From positions 7,760,234 to 7,824,233 of the forward strand of contig NC_041719.1 of the NCBI RefSeq assembly GCF_900700375.1: 64,000 nt of DNA, read 5' to 3'. Each line of letters opens with the position of its first letter. Position 1 is the first letter of the stretch. The position numbers and the translations under genes are program-made. The DNA comes from Denticeps clupeoides (taxonomy: Eukaryota; Chordata; Actinopteri; Clupeiformes; Denticipitidae). This document shows positions 50,001 through 63,500 of the stretch, in pieces. A model generated the notes under the pieces. It was not told where the DNA came from. It worked only from the letters and a program-made list of their open reading frames with translations, and made no database searches.

Positions 50001-53000
50001 GTGATATACATCCCTTCCTGGTGCTGCAGATTTTCGTACAGCACCGGCAGCATTGGCATTTGGAACCACCATGTACACTGGTAAATGGATAGACCTCCGA
50101 CCTTGTGAATTGAAAACTTGGTTGGACAGGGTAGACATTAAAGGTCTTACTTTCCTGAACTTGGTGGGCATTGCAGAATTGATGCACTCTTTGAGAATTT
50201 CTATATCATCATCCGAATTGCCCTCACTATACCTTTCTGCTTGATCCATATAAGCATGGTCATTGTATTCCTCTCTCTGGTATTGAGACACAGTTAATGT
50301 TGGGTTGTTGTCTTGTTGTTGGATTAAAGGGGTAAGTTTGAGCTCTACATCCTTCTGTATGTAATGTTCATGAAGAGGTAGGGCACTCAAACTTGATGCA
50401 CAGGAAAAGTTCTCGGTTGGTTTCTCTACAGTAAAGTAAATCATAGTGTCCAAATCCGGAGGTAGGTTGAACCTTTCTTTAAAATCGGCAATCTCCATGA
50501 ATTTCCGTAAGCTACTCTCCCACTGACTTCCTGCTCCTGTGGTCTGAGGTTCTGGCACATTCGATTCGGCACAGCATGGGGTCTTGCTACGACTTGGGGG
50601 CATGGTTTGTCCAGGGCTGTCTGGAAGGTCACTTGGGCTCACTGTCCCACTGATAAGCTCACTGCAGGGGTCACTCTGAATAGAACTGGCAATGGAGGGG
50701 GACTCAAAGCTACCCAATGAGCTTACAGAGCTACATCTACTCATTACAAGTGGTGTCTCATGAATGAAGTTGTCTGAAGAACTTGATGGTGTTAGGTCCT
50801 CATGTATCCCTGGGGAGATACTCCTGAGGAAAATCTTTTCACGTTTTGTTGAGCATGGAATTTCAATTGGGTCTGAAGTTGGGCTTGCAATACTTGTTTT
50901 CTGATCTGTAACCAACAGCTGGCTATCACTCAGATCCTGCAAGGTTTCATCCTCTTCCTCCCTCCTCAACAGCTCTTCGCTATCTTCAACTTCAATGATT
51001 TCCAAGGATGAATCACTATCCAGTTCATTTTCATTTTGGCTTTGTCCATCCAAGGCTCCATCACCAGAAGAGAGTGAGGAGAGTGAACTGCAACGTGAGA
51101 AGCAGATTGGAGTGTTCTCAACTGAGTATTTCTGCACAGTCTCCATTTGACCCAGCGTTGGGCTTCTGGCAGCACAAATTGGAGAAAATTTGCTTATGCT
51201 CCCCCCCGTCATCACCGTCGGCACCCAAGCTTGCCTTCTCATCGCTTGGGCTGCTTGAACATTGATGGCAGTTTTGGCAACGCCAAATTTGGCAACACTC
51301 TGTATAAGCGGAATGTGTTGGTAAGAGGGAGACAACTTGATTGTGGGTATACTGGCATCTGATGACACCTTGGTAGATGTAGTTGCTGGAGTATATGGTT
51401 GCTGATCTTGAGCTTTCTCTGTCTCTGTGCTGCTCGGCTCTGAGGTTTTCAGATCTTTGTTGCCCTCAGAATCTCTTTCTGGTAGGTCATTCTGACTGTC
51501 AGAAGGAACACCACTATTGAATATATCTTGGTGAGCCATTTTGAGGTCAAGTTTGTTTGGCCGCATTTGCATTGATGGCATTGATGGAACTGTAGAAGAC
51601 CGGATTTGGTCCTTGCTACCATAGTAGCCATCACTGCTGCCACTATTTAGGCTGTCATTGGACAGGCTTGAATTATTCGTTTTCAGCCGCAATAGGGCGT
51701 GGGCCCTGCTAAACCGCTCTCTATTTGCAAAGCTGCTGGTTTCAGAAAGACGACAGGGTGAGCATGACTTTGCTCGTGCCTCATGAAGTTCCTCTGACCC
51801 ATAATGCCAGTCAACAAAATGATCCTCTGAACTGAGGCTGAAGCTGTCCTCTGAGGATGTATGCATTGTTATGTCCTCTACTAGCTTGTCAATCTTCGCC
51901 ACTGTGTTGGTGATCTTTTTAGCTAACAGGTCCGCTGCAACTGACACTTCATCTTCAGGGGGAGGGGTGTTTTTATCCACCACTAGTGGGAGCTCAACGT
52001 CCCGTTCAGGTTCACCATCTTTCTTGCGAAACTGACCCTGAAGAAAGTTCGAGTTATTCAAAAACATGGAGAGCACAGAGAAAGTTCCCGTGTCCAGACT
52101 ATTGGAAACGTTTGGGCCTTCATCATCATCAAAGCAGCCAGAGTCAGATGCATAATCCTTTGCCAGGCTCTCAATGTGCCGCAGTGGTTTGCTCATGCCT
52201 ACATGCTTTGGACTTTGCTTTTCAATTGAGTCAAATGTTTCTGCTAAGTGCTTGGCGTCTAATTCAGCCTCCAGTGCTTTCTGTTTCCTCATATAGAGAG
52301 AGGGCATGCAAGACCCAGGGGATACTACAGCCGTATCTTTGTATTTAAGTGGACGGTTGGTTAAAAGGTTCCGCAGAGCTGCCGCACTGCCCATTGCTAT
52401 CATTTTGTGCTTTGAATGAATGAGGTTTCGAAGCATGCTCACAGCACCAAGGTCCCACAGTAACTCTTGGTCTTTAGAACTCCGTGCAGACAGGTTCCAG
52501 AGGGTGCCACACGCATTGCTTACAATGGTAAGGCTGTGGGAGCGCAGGTGCTGGAGCAAAGTTTGCAGGCAGTTGTGATCCCTGAGGACTTGCCTGTTTA
52601 ACAAAAGGGTGTTGTTAATATGCAGTTTAGTGTCACAATTATAGGCAACAGGCACAATTACCGTCTATATTAGCTGTGTGGTTAAACATACAAAACCACA
52701 ACACAACAGTAGTTTTACTTATACTGAAAATATGCACATTTTAAATATACCCCGGATTAATCTTGCACTTGCTATATGAGGTTCCATCATGTCAATTAAA
52801 TTGGCTTTTGGCAACTATGTCTTCGTAAAAGAAGAACGTACCTGTAATCCTCTCGGGTTGCAATAAGACTGGACACATTCCGCAGGATTCCGCCACCACT
52901 TTCAATAATGGCAAGCGAGTTGGTCTGACACCTGAAGGTGAGGGTACTGACAAGGAAGCCAAGAGCCCCATCAACAGAACAGATGGCAACCTTGTTCTCT

Positions 53001-56000
53001 GTACTGTGGGCGGATAAATTCCACAATGCACTAAGCACACTTTTCAAGGTTGATTCCTGAAATACACATAGAAGAACAGCGTTGTTTTTTAATTCGCGTA
53101 ATTACCGAATTACCGAAATGTCATTTAACAGAATGGCAAGAATCAATAAATTCTCTAGCATATCTCATACCTTTGTTGCCTGGAGTGCACAACTCATTAG
53201 AGCAGGCACACTGCCGACATCCCTAAGAGTCCTCTTGCTGTTAATGTCAGCACGCCACGACAGATTCCTCAAAATACTTGATACCACCTGGAGACATCAC
53301 ACCATGGCACGGTATGAGTAACTCAGGTTCTAGTAAGTCAACTAATGGTTAATAGCAAAATTATTTAGCACTTCAGTTCCATATCTCTGTAATACCTGAT
53401 GCAATTCCTCATTGTCCGATGCAAGCTGAGCAACAATGGCCTGCAGGCAGGTTTTCTTTGAACACAGAGTGGCCTGGAAACAGCAGAAACCAGTTTGGTT
53501 CATATTTAAACCACTTTTATAATCGAGTGCTACCTTCCGGGTTTTTGCATTTTCTTTAGCATACCTTGTTGGCAACATCTCCAAAGGTAAGGTTTGTGAG
53601 TGCCATGCCCGCATAGCGCCTCAGAGCCATGTTGATTGGATCATTCTGCATGCCATAAAGCTCTTGAGCCAACTGCACCATCTCTGCCACAACTTGAAGA
53701 CCCCCTGACAAAGTGCAAACAGATTTTTTAAATATTTGTTTGTGCTTTTGATGTTTAAAGACCCTGGTATGACTCGGGAACATACCAAGTTCATTCATGG
53801 CCCGTCGGTACTCTTCCTCAAAGGAGAGCTTCATTATAGCACACATAGCCTGACAGATTTGAGGATCCACAGGTTCGGGAAAATCTGAATGTTCAGAAAA
53901 AGGTGTGTGAGCCAAAAGTAATGTTGTTAAAGTAGAATTTGGTCTCTTTCTTGACCTAACCTGTGGTTTTAGTTCCTCCAGCAGAAGGAGTCCCAACATG
54001 GTTTTCGATCCAGTCCCAGCCACTCTCGCAGTGTGAGCGGATTTGCTCCAGTACATGCAGCACCCTCATCTCCCTGCGAGCCTGGCCCTCATCTGGCTGG
54101 GAGTAGACTATGTTATGTAGCGCAGCACTGGCCCTGGACCGGGCCTCTCGGCTATAGCCAGCATTCCCTCCAGCTGCATCTCCTCCTTGCCCCCCTGGTC
54201 CATCGTGTAGAATCTGCACCAACAGGGGGACACAGCCAGACTTGCGCATGGCAATGCAGCTGTCCTGCGAGCTGGACATCGCCAGCAACGTGCGCGACAT
54301 CTCCTCTCGGTCGCGTGTAGCCAGCATGGACAGCAGCCAGAAGACCATCTCCACCTAAAGAGCCGGGCCAAGCATTTTTTGAGCAAAATTACGGGTTAGA
54401 ACTTCTCTCTCCCTCATATGACTGACCTTTATGGCCAGAACCTAGTAACATGGGCTTACTTTGCTTCCAGCTTCTCCTGGGCCTTCCAATGCTGAAGTGC
54501 CTGATGCATTTTCCATTTCAGATATTGGTGGTTTTGCAGCACTGCTAATTGTCTGCAAGAAAACAATATTCCTCACCAAACAGTTGAAATTAAGAACATA
54601 CATTTTCCTTTGTTTATAAAGTTCTTTATTTGTGGAGATGCAATCTATGCGGTTTTAAGTGCTGCCTTTGCAAAAAAATAAAAAAAAATCAGCTTCTTCT
54701 GTATTCTTGCAAAAAGTGAATATTTTCCCTTTGGGTAATGTAGCATTCCATCAGTAACGATGAATCAATGAATTATTCATAAGTGCTCTGAATGATTTGT
54801 TATTCATGTCCGCAGAGTAAAACTGAGTCAAGGAAAGAAAAGGGGTTTGAAAATGTGTTCATTTTCAAGATGATGGCGAAGGGGGAATCTGACGCTCCGA
54901 CTCTGAATTTGATTAACCGCTATTCCACAGAGAGCCGAAAGTCATTTATTCAACCTTTCATCCATCAGTTCATCACTATGGTAACCTTTGGTACCACAGC
55001 TGAGTCAGAGATCTGTCAGAGGTTTTCAGACAAAAGGGCGGGGACTGACACATGGTGCTCTGAATATCTTTATGTAGCTCGACAAGCATTGCACATGCCA
55101 TTTGTCTCTGAACAATTATAATTACTGTACATTTGTACATATTCACTGATAGAATGTGTTTATAACTGGGTGCAAGAGAATGAGTATTACCGTGCGGCTG
55201 CTTAAGATGGTATAGATGCAGGGTTAATGTGTACCAGCCTGCGTAAGCTCCTTTGTTGTAATTCCCAGAGAGTAAAGATGTGAGTGGGCTGTTTCAAACT
55301 GCCCTGTGCCTGGTGCCAGGCTGATTATGCCAGAGGAATCTGTGCCAGACAGATTTTCTCTGTCTGCCACCCCCCTCAGCTAAATTTCTACCTAGCAACA
55401 CTATGTGTAGATTAAGAGTTTGAGGAGCCTAATGTCAAATATTATTACTTAAATACATAAATATATTAGGGGCAAATAGATAAAATCAGTCACTCAGGGT
55501 TTAGTTTTAGTTTGTTTTAATAGCGCTAGCAAGGAGTAGAATATGCATAATGGATACACTAGTGGTCAGAAATATGCTATAGAAATTACATGATTTTAAT
55601 AATTCATAAAAATGCTGTGCTGAAGGAAAATTATTACGTTTAAAGTGGAAAAAACTGTTATAGAAGCTTTCAGTGCTCTACAAATCATTTGTTTCTTGAA
55701 AGATCATGAGCTGTTGTTCTGCAGCTCCAGCCCCTCAATATTTCAAAGCTCTTATAAAACATTCAGGAGTACCCAGTATCGAAAGAGCAGGGAAACCGGC
55801 ATGCAAAACAGACAGCATATGAGGAATACAAATCTGATGCACAACCAAGAAATATATCTTGAGTTATGCCCACGCCATTTCATAAATCCTCAATTATATT
55901 CTCATACTTGCGGCTGCCTCCAGGTCCTGGAATTGGACTGTTTTTCTTGGTGACATTTACTCTTTCCACTGTGTAAACATTATGAGGTTCGGTGGATTTA

Positions 56001-59000
56001 TTGGTGTTAAATGATTTAAAGCGTCCTGAGCACGGCTGTCAAAATGAACATCATAACGCATGTTGTGTTTACTACCTGCTCACTCACACGTATCCCATCA
56101 TCAGTTTAGAGAGGGCGTGTCTGCCGTGCAGGGAGCACAGGACCTGCAGCCTTATATTGTTTCTTACTTACAACGCCCTGCAATAAACTGACTGGCCAAT
56201 GCACAAATGGCATAAATGGAAATGAATTGCTGTCATTGTATCTGTCTCTGCAATATTTTTTTCTTTCTGCTGCAAGCGCCACAAACAATGCAGGGCGATG
56301 GACCCACATATGTGACTCTTTTCCAGGCTTGCCTGTGTAATAGAGTTATGTATTATAGCCCAGGCCTAGTCCTTTGATTTGAACTGGAGGACACTAATGC
56401 TAAAGAAATGACCAACCTGGCTCTCTGATGTGGGGGTTTTCTCCTGAGGGGCACGACATTCATGGGCTTCCTGCAGCTCTTTCTCCAACTGCTCCAAACG
56501 CGCAACTCGGATCTGAATTAAAAAAGGTGAATGAATATTTGCCCTATTTCCACATCATTCAGACAACTTGGATCATTTAAAATACATTTCTACTCAAACT
56601 ACATCTATGAGCTTCACCTGAGTCCTTTGGACCATCTCATCACTGGTTCCAAATCGTTCTTCCATTACCGAACGTAGCTGCTGCGCTTCAAATTCCAGCT
56701 GCTGCCGAATCAGATCCATCTGGATGGAAAACTGAGAAGACAGATCACGTGTTTGGAACTAGTTGGAACTCAATCGCAGTGCATAACAAAATCAAACCAG
56801 TCACACCACTGGTGCCAGAGCTCTAGAAGGTTTTTCATTCTAATCATAAAACCTACAACCTGCACTAGTTCATGACAATGATTTTAATTGCATTGACTGA
56901 TGTTTTTTATTTTTCAGCCAAAATGTATAAATGTGAACAAAGTGAAGTGAGTTATGATTATGACTATGATTATGACTATGATTATGACGTAATGTTATTT
57001 GTGATCGAAAACGTCTGTAAACTGTTCTATGTGCATTTGCCCTCCACTAAACCCCTGGTACCAATCAGGCATGTATGTTTATGTGCTTTTATTCAGATTG
57101 CAGGATTATCTGGCACATACCGTATCAAGCCGAGGCAGCTCAGCCAGTTTCTGTGAGAGTGCCTGCAGTTGAGAGTAATACCAGCGTCGCTCTCGCTCTT
57201 CCTTCTCAATCTCATTTAGCAGCATTGTCCTAGAACACAGTTATTCCCAACTATTACTATAATGGGGTCACCTGCCTTTAAAAGGGATCGAATCACACAG
57301 GTTTAGCGCTGGGCTCAAATTATCCAGAGATTAGCTGTAACGTTGCATGACGTCCTTCAACATTTTTTTAGATTTTACAGCATTTATTAGACACACTTAT
57401 CCAGAACAACTTACAATCAGTAGTTACAGGGACAGTCCCACTGAAGACAGTTAGGGCTAATGGTAGAACGTGGGGTTCGAACCTGTGATTTTGTGGTCTT
57501 CTGGTTCATTGGCGAGTGTCTTACTGACTAGGCCAATTAGGCTACTACCACGCTTACATTTTGCCTTTGCGATGCCATGCAGAAACAACAAAAATCAGCC
57601 ACCAATTTCTGCCAAAATTATATTTGATTTTTTATTCATAATATTTAAATGCAGCCTCAGGAATCGTACCTTTCTTTGCAGAGGTCCTCCAAGTGCTGGG
57701 CGGTGATGCGCCCCTCTCCCATTATGCCTGTTTTGGATATGGATCCATCCTTGTGATGTGCATGTCCAGGGAGGATGGCAGTGCCCTCCCCAGACACCAA
57801 ATGCCCTTGGCGGGATGCAGGACGGAGGGGGCTCCTGGCTCTCTGCTGACTGTAGGAAGGGAGGGCCAGTCTGTCCTCCCCATCGGCGGACTGGGATGTC
57901 AGGTTCTCAGACAACGAGTGCAGGTTGTGCGGCTGGTATTTTAGCTCGTAGTAGTTGGTTAAATCCATGTGCAGCTCTGGAAACAATTTTCAGTAGCAAA
58001 GATCAGTTCCACAAGAAAATTCCATAGATGTCCACAAAGACACGGAATGGGTCTCTAAAGATATTAAGAGTTTAAATTTGAAAGAAACTGTACCTTTGAG
58101 CTGGTCCAGCACGTCTGCCCTGCCTGAAGAGGCTAAAGTGAAAGCCTCCTGCTCCAGCTTGCTCTGCAGCTGCCTCAGTACCTCCTGAAATGGGCGGAAT
58201 CGGTCAGTGTCAAAGCCTGTCCACCACTCACCTCCAAAATGCTGACCCAAGCCATGTCCAGTATGACGATGCAAAAACCTTAATAGTATAGTCACCGGGC
58301 AGCCCGGAGACAAGGCCAACCAATCAAATGAGTTGACTAATACATACGTAATACATGATGCCACCCTTATCCATTTGTTTGTCTTCCTCCATTTAGAAAA
58401 TGAGATGTTTCTTTTGTGATGATCCAAGAAGCGAGCTAAAAAGCAGCATGCTGCAGAGAGTATCCCAGTTTTCTGGCGACAGAACAGGTCCGGCTGGAGT
58501 AATAAAGGATTTACGAGGGATTATCCAGCTGTGCTCTCAGCATCTGCGCACGTGTGCAGCAGATTCATGACAGGTCAGGCAGTGTGCCACCAATCAGCTC
58601 TTCAAAATGAGAACTGTCTGTCACGTTCACTCACCATACTCCCTTTTAAAAAGGACAGTGCCAAAAGGTTTTGAGCAGGTTTTTGCAGGTTGTGTGTTTG
58701 TTTTACTCACTATTAGTAAAAAAATACACACACACACACACACACACTCACTTTTTTGGGGATTTTGTGTTGTATTCAGATGTTGGCATGTCTAAGGCAT
58801 CAGATTTTAAAGCATCAGTCTACGTACTGCGCTAGCAGTGAATTTTTTTTGTTGTTGTCATTTTTCAAATGTGTAGTAATGCGTCATTATACGCTGAACA
58901 TCTAACCATAATTGCACCCTCTTAAAGGTCTGCCTTGTAGATAAGAAATGATGTAAAGGTTTGGGTAATATGTTCAGTGGATTGCCTCTTATAATGGTTC

Positions 59001-59364
59001 AAATGTTCATTATCGTGACTAGAGCAATCTAGAGTCATGAGGCTAGCCACTAAACATTAAGGTCATTGTGTAGTGACTACGAACAGTCGCTTATTGGTTA
59101 TACATTGGATCCAGGATCCATTGTGTTCCTGTAATGCTCGACTGACCGAAAAAGGCAAAGGAACAATAGAGGCAACAGTTCCAGTCCCTCATGTGAGTAA
59201 CTTTGCTTTCAGTAGATCTGTACCTTCATGTCGGAGGTCTCATTCTCCAGCTTGGACAGGTGGTTGGAGTTGTCCTCCAGCTCCCTCCGCAGATGGGAGT
59301 TCTCCTTGCGGAGGTCCTCCACCTGGCGGACCAGCTGGTCATAGGAAGCCACAGATTTGGACAT
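47001..59364 (-). CDS. apc2: APC regulator of WNT signalling 2 (adenomatous polyposis coli 2)
   Basis: Scaffold of the beta-catenin destruction complex and regulator of microtubules and actin, strongest in the nervous system. Fourteen coding exons: 59364-59224, 58184-58094, 57976-57670, 57229-57121, 56731-56618, 56512-56417, 54552-54460, 54354-53961, 53884-53786, 53704-53565, 53473-53396, 53287-53171, 53056-52842 and 52593-47001. They sum to 7587 nt (2528 aa; human APC2 2303). An N-terminal coiled coil starts SYDQLVRQVEDLRKEN. Armadillo repeats span about residues 318-745 (SVLSALWNLSAHSTENK, IVSNACGTLWNLSARS). 20-residue beta-catenin repeats include PICFSRCSSLSSLSS (about 1157), TENFSCASSLSALPL (1386) and PPCYSLSSSLSSLSD (1763). 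Axin-binding SAMP motifs lie near 1471 and 1847. A Ser/Arg/Pro-rich basic region follows. The end SMGKTEA lacks the VTSV motif of APC, which fits APC2, as does the neighbour C19orf25. An acceptor at 59383 shows that 5' UTR exons lie further upstream. Confidence 0.95.
56947..56989. repeat. 12-base tandem repeat in an apc2 intron
   Basis: About three and a half copies of TATGATTATGAC in the intron between coding exons 4 and 5. Confidence 0.85.
57371..57555 (-). repeat. SINE family A copy in an apc2 intron
   Basis: Inverted tail TTTACAGCATTTATTAGACA, inverted box B GGGGTTCGAACC, and inverted head ending AGGCTACTACCACG. It is more diverged than the copy at 37915-38108 and sits between coding exons 3 and 4. 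Confidence 0.8.
58725..58748. repeat. (CA)n microsatellite in apc2 intron 1
   Basis: About 11 CA units between coding exons 1 and 2. Confidence 0.9.
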
Positions 59365-60486
59365 CTTCAAACAGACGGGACCCTAAAGGGACAGAGGGGG
59401 GGTCAAATATATTGAATTGGCCCATCCAACAAGGGGGAGGCAGGATGGAAAATCTCCATTTGGTAGCAATACAACAACACACTGTATAAATAATTACCAG
59501 AAATAATATTTATATTGGAGTTTTATGTCTCATCATTGTACTTTGCAGTTCAGAACTGGCAGGACATTTTTTATTTCTTCCGTTTAGCTAAGTGTTTGAG
59601 CTTGGGTAGGTCTGAATTCACAAACTCTGTGACCATTCAGTATGGGCAGTACAGCAGAAAAAGACATGAGTGGTACCCAGACCCCAATGTCTTTATATGG
59701 CAAAAACATTTTCCGCCTGGTTATATTTCCTTGATACTTTTATGATAATATGCTAGGTTAGATTAAGAATATCACAATTTAATGAAAAATATCTCAACGT
59801 ACAAAGTACAACTTCAAAAAAAAAGTTCAGAATCTATGTTAATATATTTTCTGAATTCCCAGTCAGCAAGTAAAAGTACTATGCTGACATTAGAATGAAA
59901 GTAGACAGTCAGTAGAATTATTGGAAAAAGAATTTTAAATGATGTACATTTAAGCACTAGCAACTTTTAAGATACACTGTAAATGATAAAACATGGTCAT
60001 TAAAAAGTACTTTGCCCTTTATTTATTCAACCCAATCCACAGTTTTAATCATAGGTTAAAATGAAATAATGCTCAGATGAACAAATCTTTGATTACCCCT
60101 AAACTTTATTACCCCTAATCTACAAAGTATCTGAATATGAAAGGCGGGGCCATCCATCAGGCAGCGTTCAGCATGGAGGGTGACTGACGGCCACATGACG
60201 TTGGTTTTGTTCAGACATTGGGAGCAGCGTCCCTGCACTAAATCAGGCCAGTCCGTCTGTGCCAGGAGCCGACTCTGAAGCTGTTACTCATCACAGCTGA
60301 TATGACAGATTTGCATTACTTCCGCCCACATTGCCATGTAGCTGGTGAGATGTACACAAGCCTTCATTTGAACCGCTACTCTTCGAACACTTTATGCATG
60401 CATTCATGCTAGAAAACGGCACACAGACGCGGCGCAGGAGAGGCATGAATGGTTTCATTCTACATTAATGATTTTTTTTTTTGGGC

Positions 60487-60512
60487 GGGGGGGGGGGGGG
60501 GGGGGGGGGGGG
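60487..60512 (+). repeat. Poly-G tract of 26 bases
   Basis: An uninterrupted run of G following a T10 run and GGGC. Homopolymers this long are often unstable or misread in assemblies, and the strand could form a G-quadruplex. Confidence 0.9.
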
Positions 60513-63459
60513 TGGTGCAGAGCTGCATATTGCTACAGGGCGGACGAAAACGCTTTGTCCCGTAGAGGTGATTCTCTCCTTCACTGCAGCTGTGGGGGAG
60601 GTGGGCTTCAGATGCACTCGGCAGCACAACCCCCTTACAGCCACACCAGAGCAAGAGGACAAAAATCCTCACAGCCCTGCGTTTAATGTGCTAAGCATGT
60701 GAAGCATAATTTCTCCCCTCCAAAACAGTGCTCATCCAATGCTGTCATTAAATTTAGTTTGCTGCCATTAATATTCATACAAACAATTGGCTTAAATAAT
60801 AGACAGGCGCTTGCAATTACACCTAAATAAATGGTTGCAATCTGGAACTACTCACATTCTCGTTCGTCAGCTCGTCCTAATTAAGAACCGCCAGGCTGCC
60901 TTCTTTAGTGAATTATCTGTCCGCTCACCAGCAGCCACGCACAATAGGCACCCTGAACACGAATGCCAATTACTGCCTGCCGAGCCCAGCGGTCATGCAA
61001 AGTACGTCTCGGGCCAGTCCGGCTACGCTACCGATCATCGCTCGATAAATCAAACCGCTGCCAGCTCACGAATCCATGATGAAAATCCGGGGACGGAGGG
61101 AGAGTGTCTTTTCCGGAACACTTTGGAAACACTTTTTCCCAGCACTGAGACTCACCCTCCAACTTCCCCCATAGCTGTTGAGTTCCAAATATATACATAT
61201 AAAAAGATAATGCAGCACTGGTAAAAAGTGCAGATTTTCATTATTCATTATTCTGACGCAAAGGAACCCAAATGCTTTTGGACAGCACTGGAGACACAAT
61301 GATGTCTTGGTGACATTTGATGAAGATCTGCCTTTTGGGACGGTCCATGGGGATTTTTCACAGCCGGCTGCCCCCCGCCCCTCCATTTTCTTTTTTGATC
61401 ATAAGGAATAAATTCAAGGGCTGCAGGTTATGGGCCACCGTCTGTGTGTGTCCCCCCATCTTAATTAGCCAGAGGCGATGTATCAATCACAATGGCGTAC
61501 TTATGTCAGGACGGGTAGTGGCGACTTCTCTTTTGTTTCTGCCCATTTGATATGCTGGTCTGCGCTGGCTGTCCTATTTTCTGTCAGAGGCGCCACAGCG
61601 CTTGCTGGGTAATCTGTTTCGAAATCTTCTCCCGAGAGGGGAATAATTCAGACGGAGCCAGGAGTGTATTACTGCTCTGCCAATGGCGTGCTATGGTTCC
61701 AAGGCAGTTGCTATGGCAACAGCCAATCCCTTTGCACACTTTGAAGAAGAAAAGGTGCTAAAATGCTGCAGCTGAGACGAGACCCACAGTGAGAGGGAAA
61801 TACTGATCGGACGTTTCTTGTGGCCATGCTGAATGTCACGCTCTGGGTGAGCGGTTAAATGAGCTGCCCAGAGCCGTGATGGCAGGGCGGTGGCCTGCTG
61901 GGCTTCAATCCATGTGCAGTTTTCCTTTCTTCCTCCAGTGCATTTTGAACACAAGTTTCTATCATCGCCAACTAATCAAGGCTCTGCATGCCAGACTAAA
62001 TTTTATTTATTTTATTCATATTCTTTATTCAGCTCCGGTGCTAGCTGCTCGCGGCGAGCATCGGCCCCAGAGCGACCTGTGCTGTGATGTAACCAAACAT
62101 GCGTCTGAATGCTCGATCTAGCCATGCACACACGATAGCAGCCACAGGCCTGTGCACATGGCAAGCAGCAAGAACAAAGGAATAATTGGCAGCGTTTTGT
62201 CGCTGACGAATAAAAAGAGAAAAGAGGAGCATACAATTATTGCTTTGTCCATATTAATCACACCTGCTTTATTAACATGTCGGTGAAAGGACGGTGGATT
62301 TCTCTGAGCACCGGTGCTCTTCTCAGCAGAGAAAGTTACACAATAAAACGGAGAGCGAGAAAGATGTCTTCTTTTGTCTTTTGGCTAATGAGACACCGGA
62401 AGCTCTGACCGCATCAGTTCATGCTGCAGACACACAGGCTTCCCGTCAAGGCAGCATAAATCTCCCAACAGCATTTAAAACAGGGATTTACAATTATACA
62501 TACTTTATCTAAAATGTACTTTCCAAATAAATTATAAATCCAGTGTCTGTTTAAACAAACATGACATAACATCTAAAAGGTATTAAAAACTCATATATTT
62601 CTTGCGACTGCATTGAATTGTTACTGTCTACAATATTCCCAAAAGCCTTATTCCTAATGATAATAAGTCAATCGGACTTTAGTTCCTACTAAATTGCGGA
62701 GGAATCCAAAAATCAGAAGTGCTGTTTTTTTGTTATTAATAATCCACTTATCCATCCATCCTTCATTCCCGTCTTCATTTCCCCCTTCCATGCATTCATT
62801 CATTATCCATGCCTGCTTATCCAGGTCATGGTCACAGGGAAGCTGAAGCCCATCACCGCAATTTTCCAGCACGAGGCTGAGGCTCCCGGACAGGCTGCCC
62901 CTCCATCGTGCGCAGAAACACACATGCTTGCACAGACCTGTCTCTCGGCCACCGTTTAAACAAGCAGCCGCATTTCTATTTATAAAACCGAGGTCCTTCC
63001 TCGCTTTGAAACCTACACCTGATTCCAAATGTGGCGCCGGCGCCGAACGGTAGCGAGCCGACTTGAGCGGAGAACAAAGAGCACATAGCAGCACAGGGTT
63101 CTCCCTCAGAACCACTGCGCGCTTTTTCTTCCCCTCCTCTTCGCTCCGCTCATTCACTCTGTGGCTGTCTGGTTGCTATGGAAACACCACCTGCCATTAA
63201 AGAAGGTAGCATCCTCAGCAACCCGTATTCTACACCAGGCAGCCATGATGTTTGTCTCCGCTGTGATTTGTTTGCATGTACACGCTGTCAGCTGTGGCGC
63301 CATAGCAGCATCTGAAATATCTGACATATGGGATCCTTCCAAACATTGGACATTAAGGGTTCTGGTTCTGAAGGTAGACTTCAATCTTGCCCATTGTTAA
63401 ATAAAAATAATTAATAAAAAATTTACATGCAGCTCCACATTACTGCAGTCCCTGGACAT

Positions 63460-63500
63460 TTTTACTATAGATAGATATAGATATAGATATATATATTTAC
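63460..63500. repeat. TAGATA/TATA short repeat
   Basis: A short imperfect run of ATAGAT units passing into ATATATATATTT. Confidence 0.8.

Noticed and set aside
60468-60702. Glycine- or proline-rich ORFs near the poly-G tract
   Set aside because: They exist only because of the homopolymer. Nothing before or after looks coding.
62654-63157. Minus-strand ORF of 167 codons upstream of apc2
   Set aside because: No recognisable domain, biased composition, and no splice context. A chance frame is more likely; a TBLASTN search would decide.
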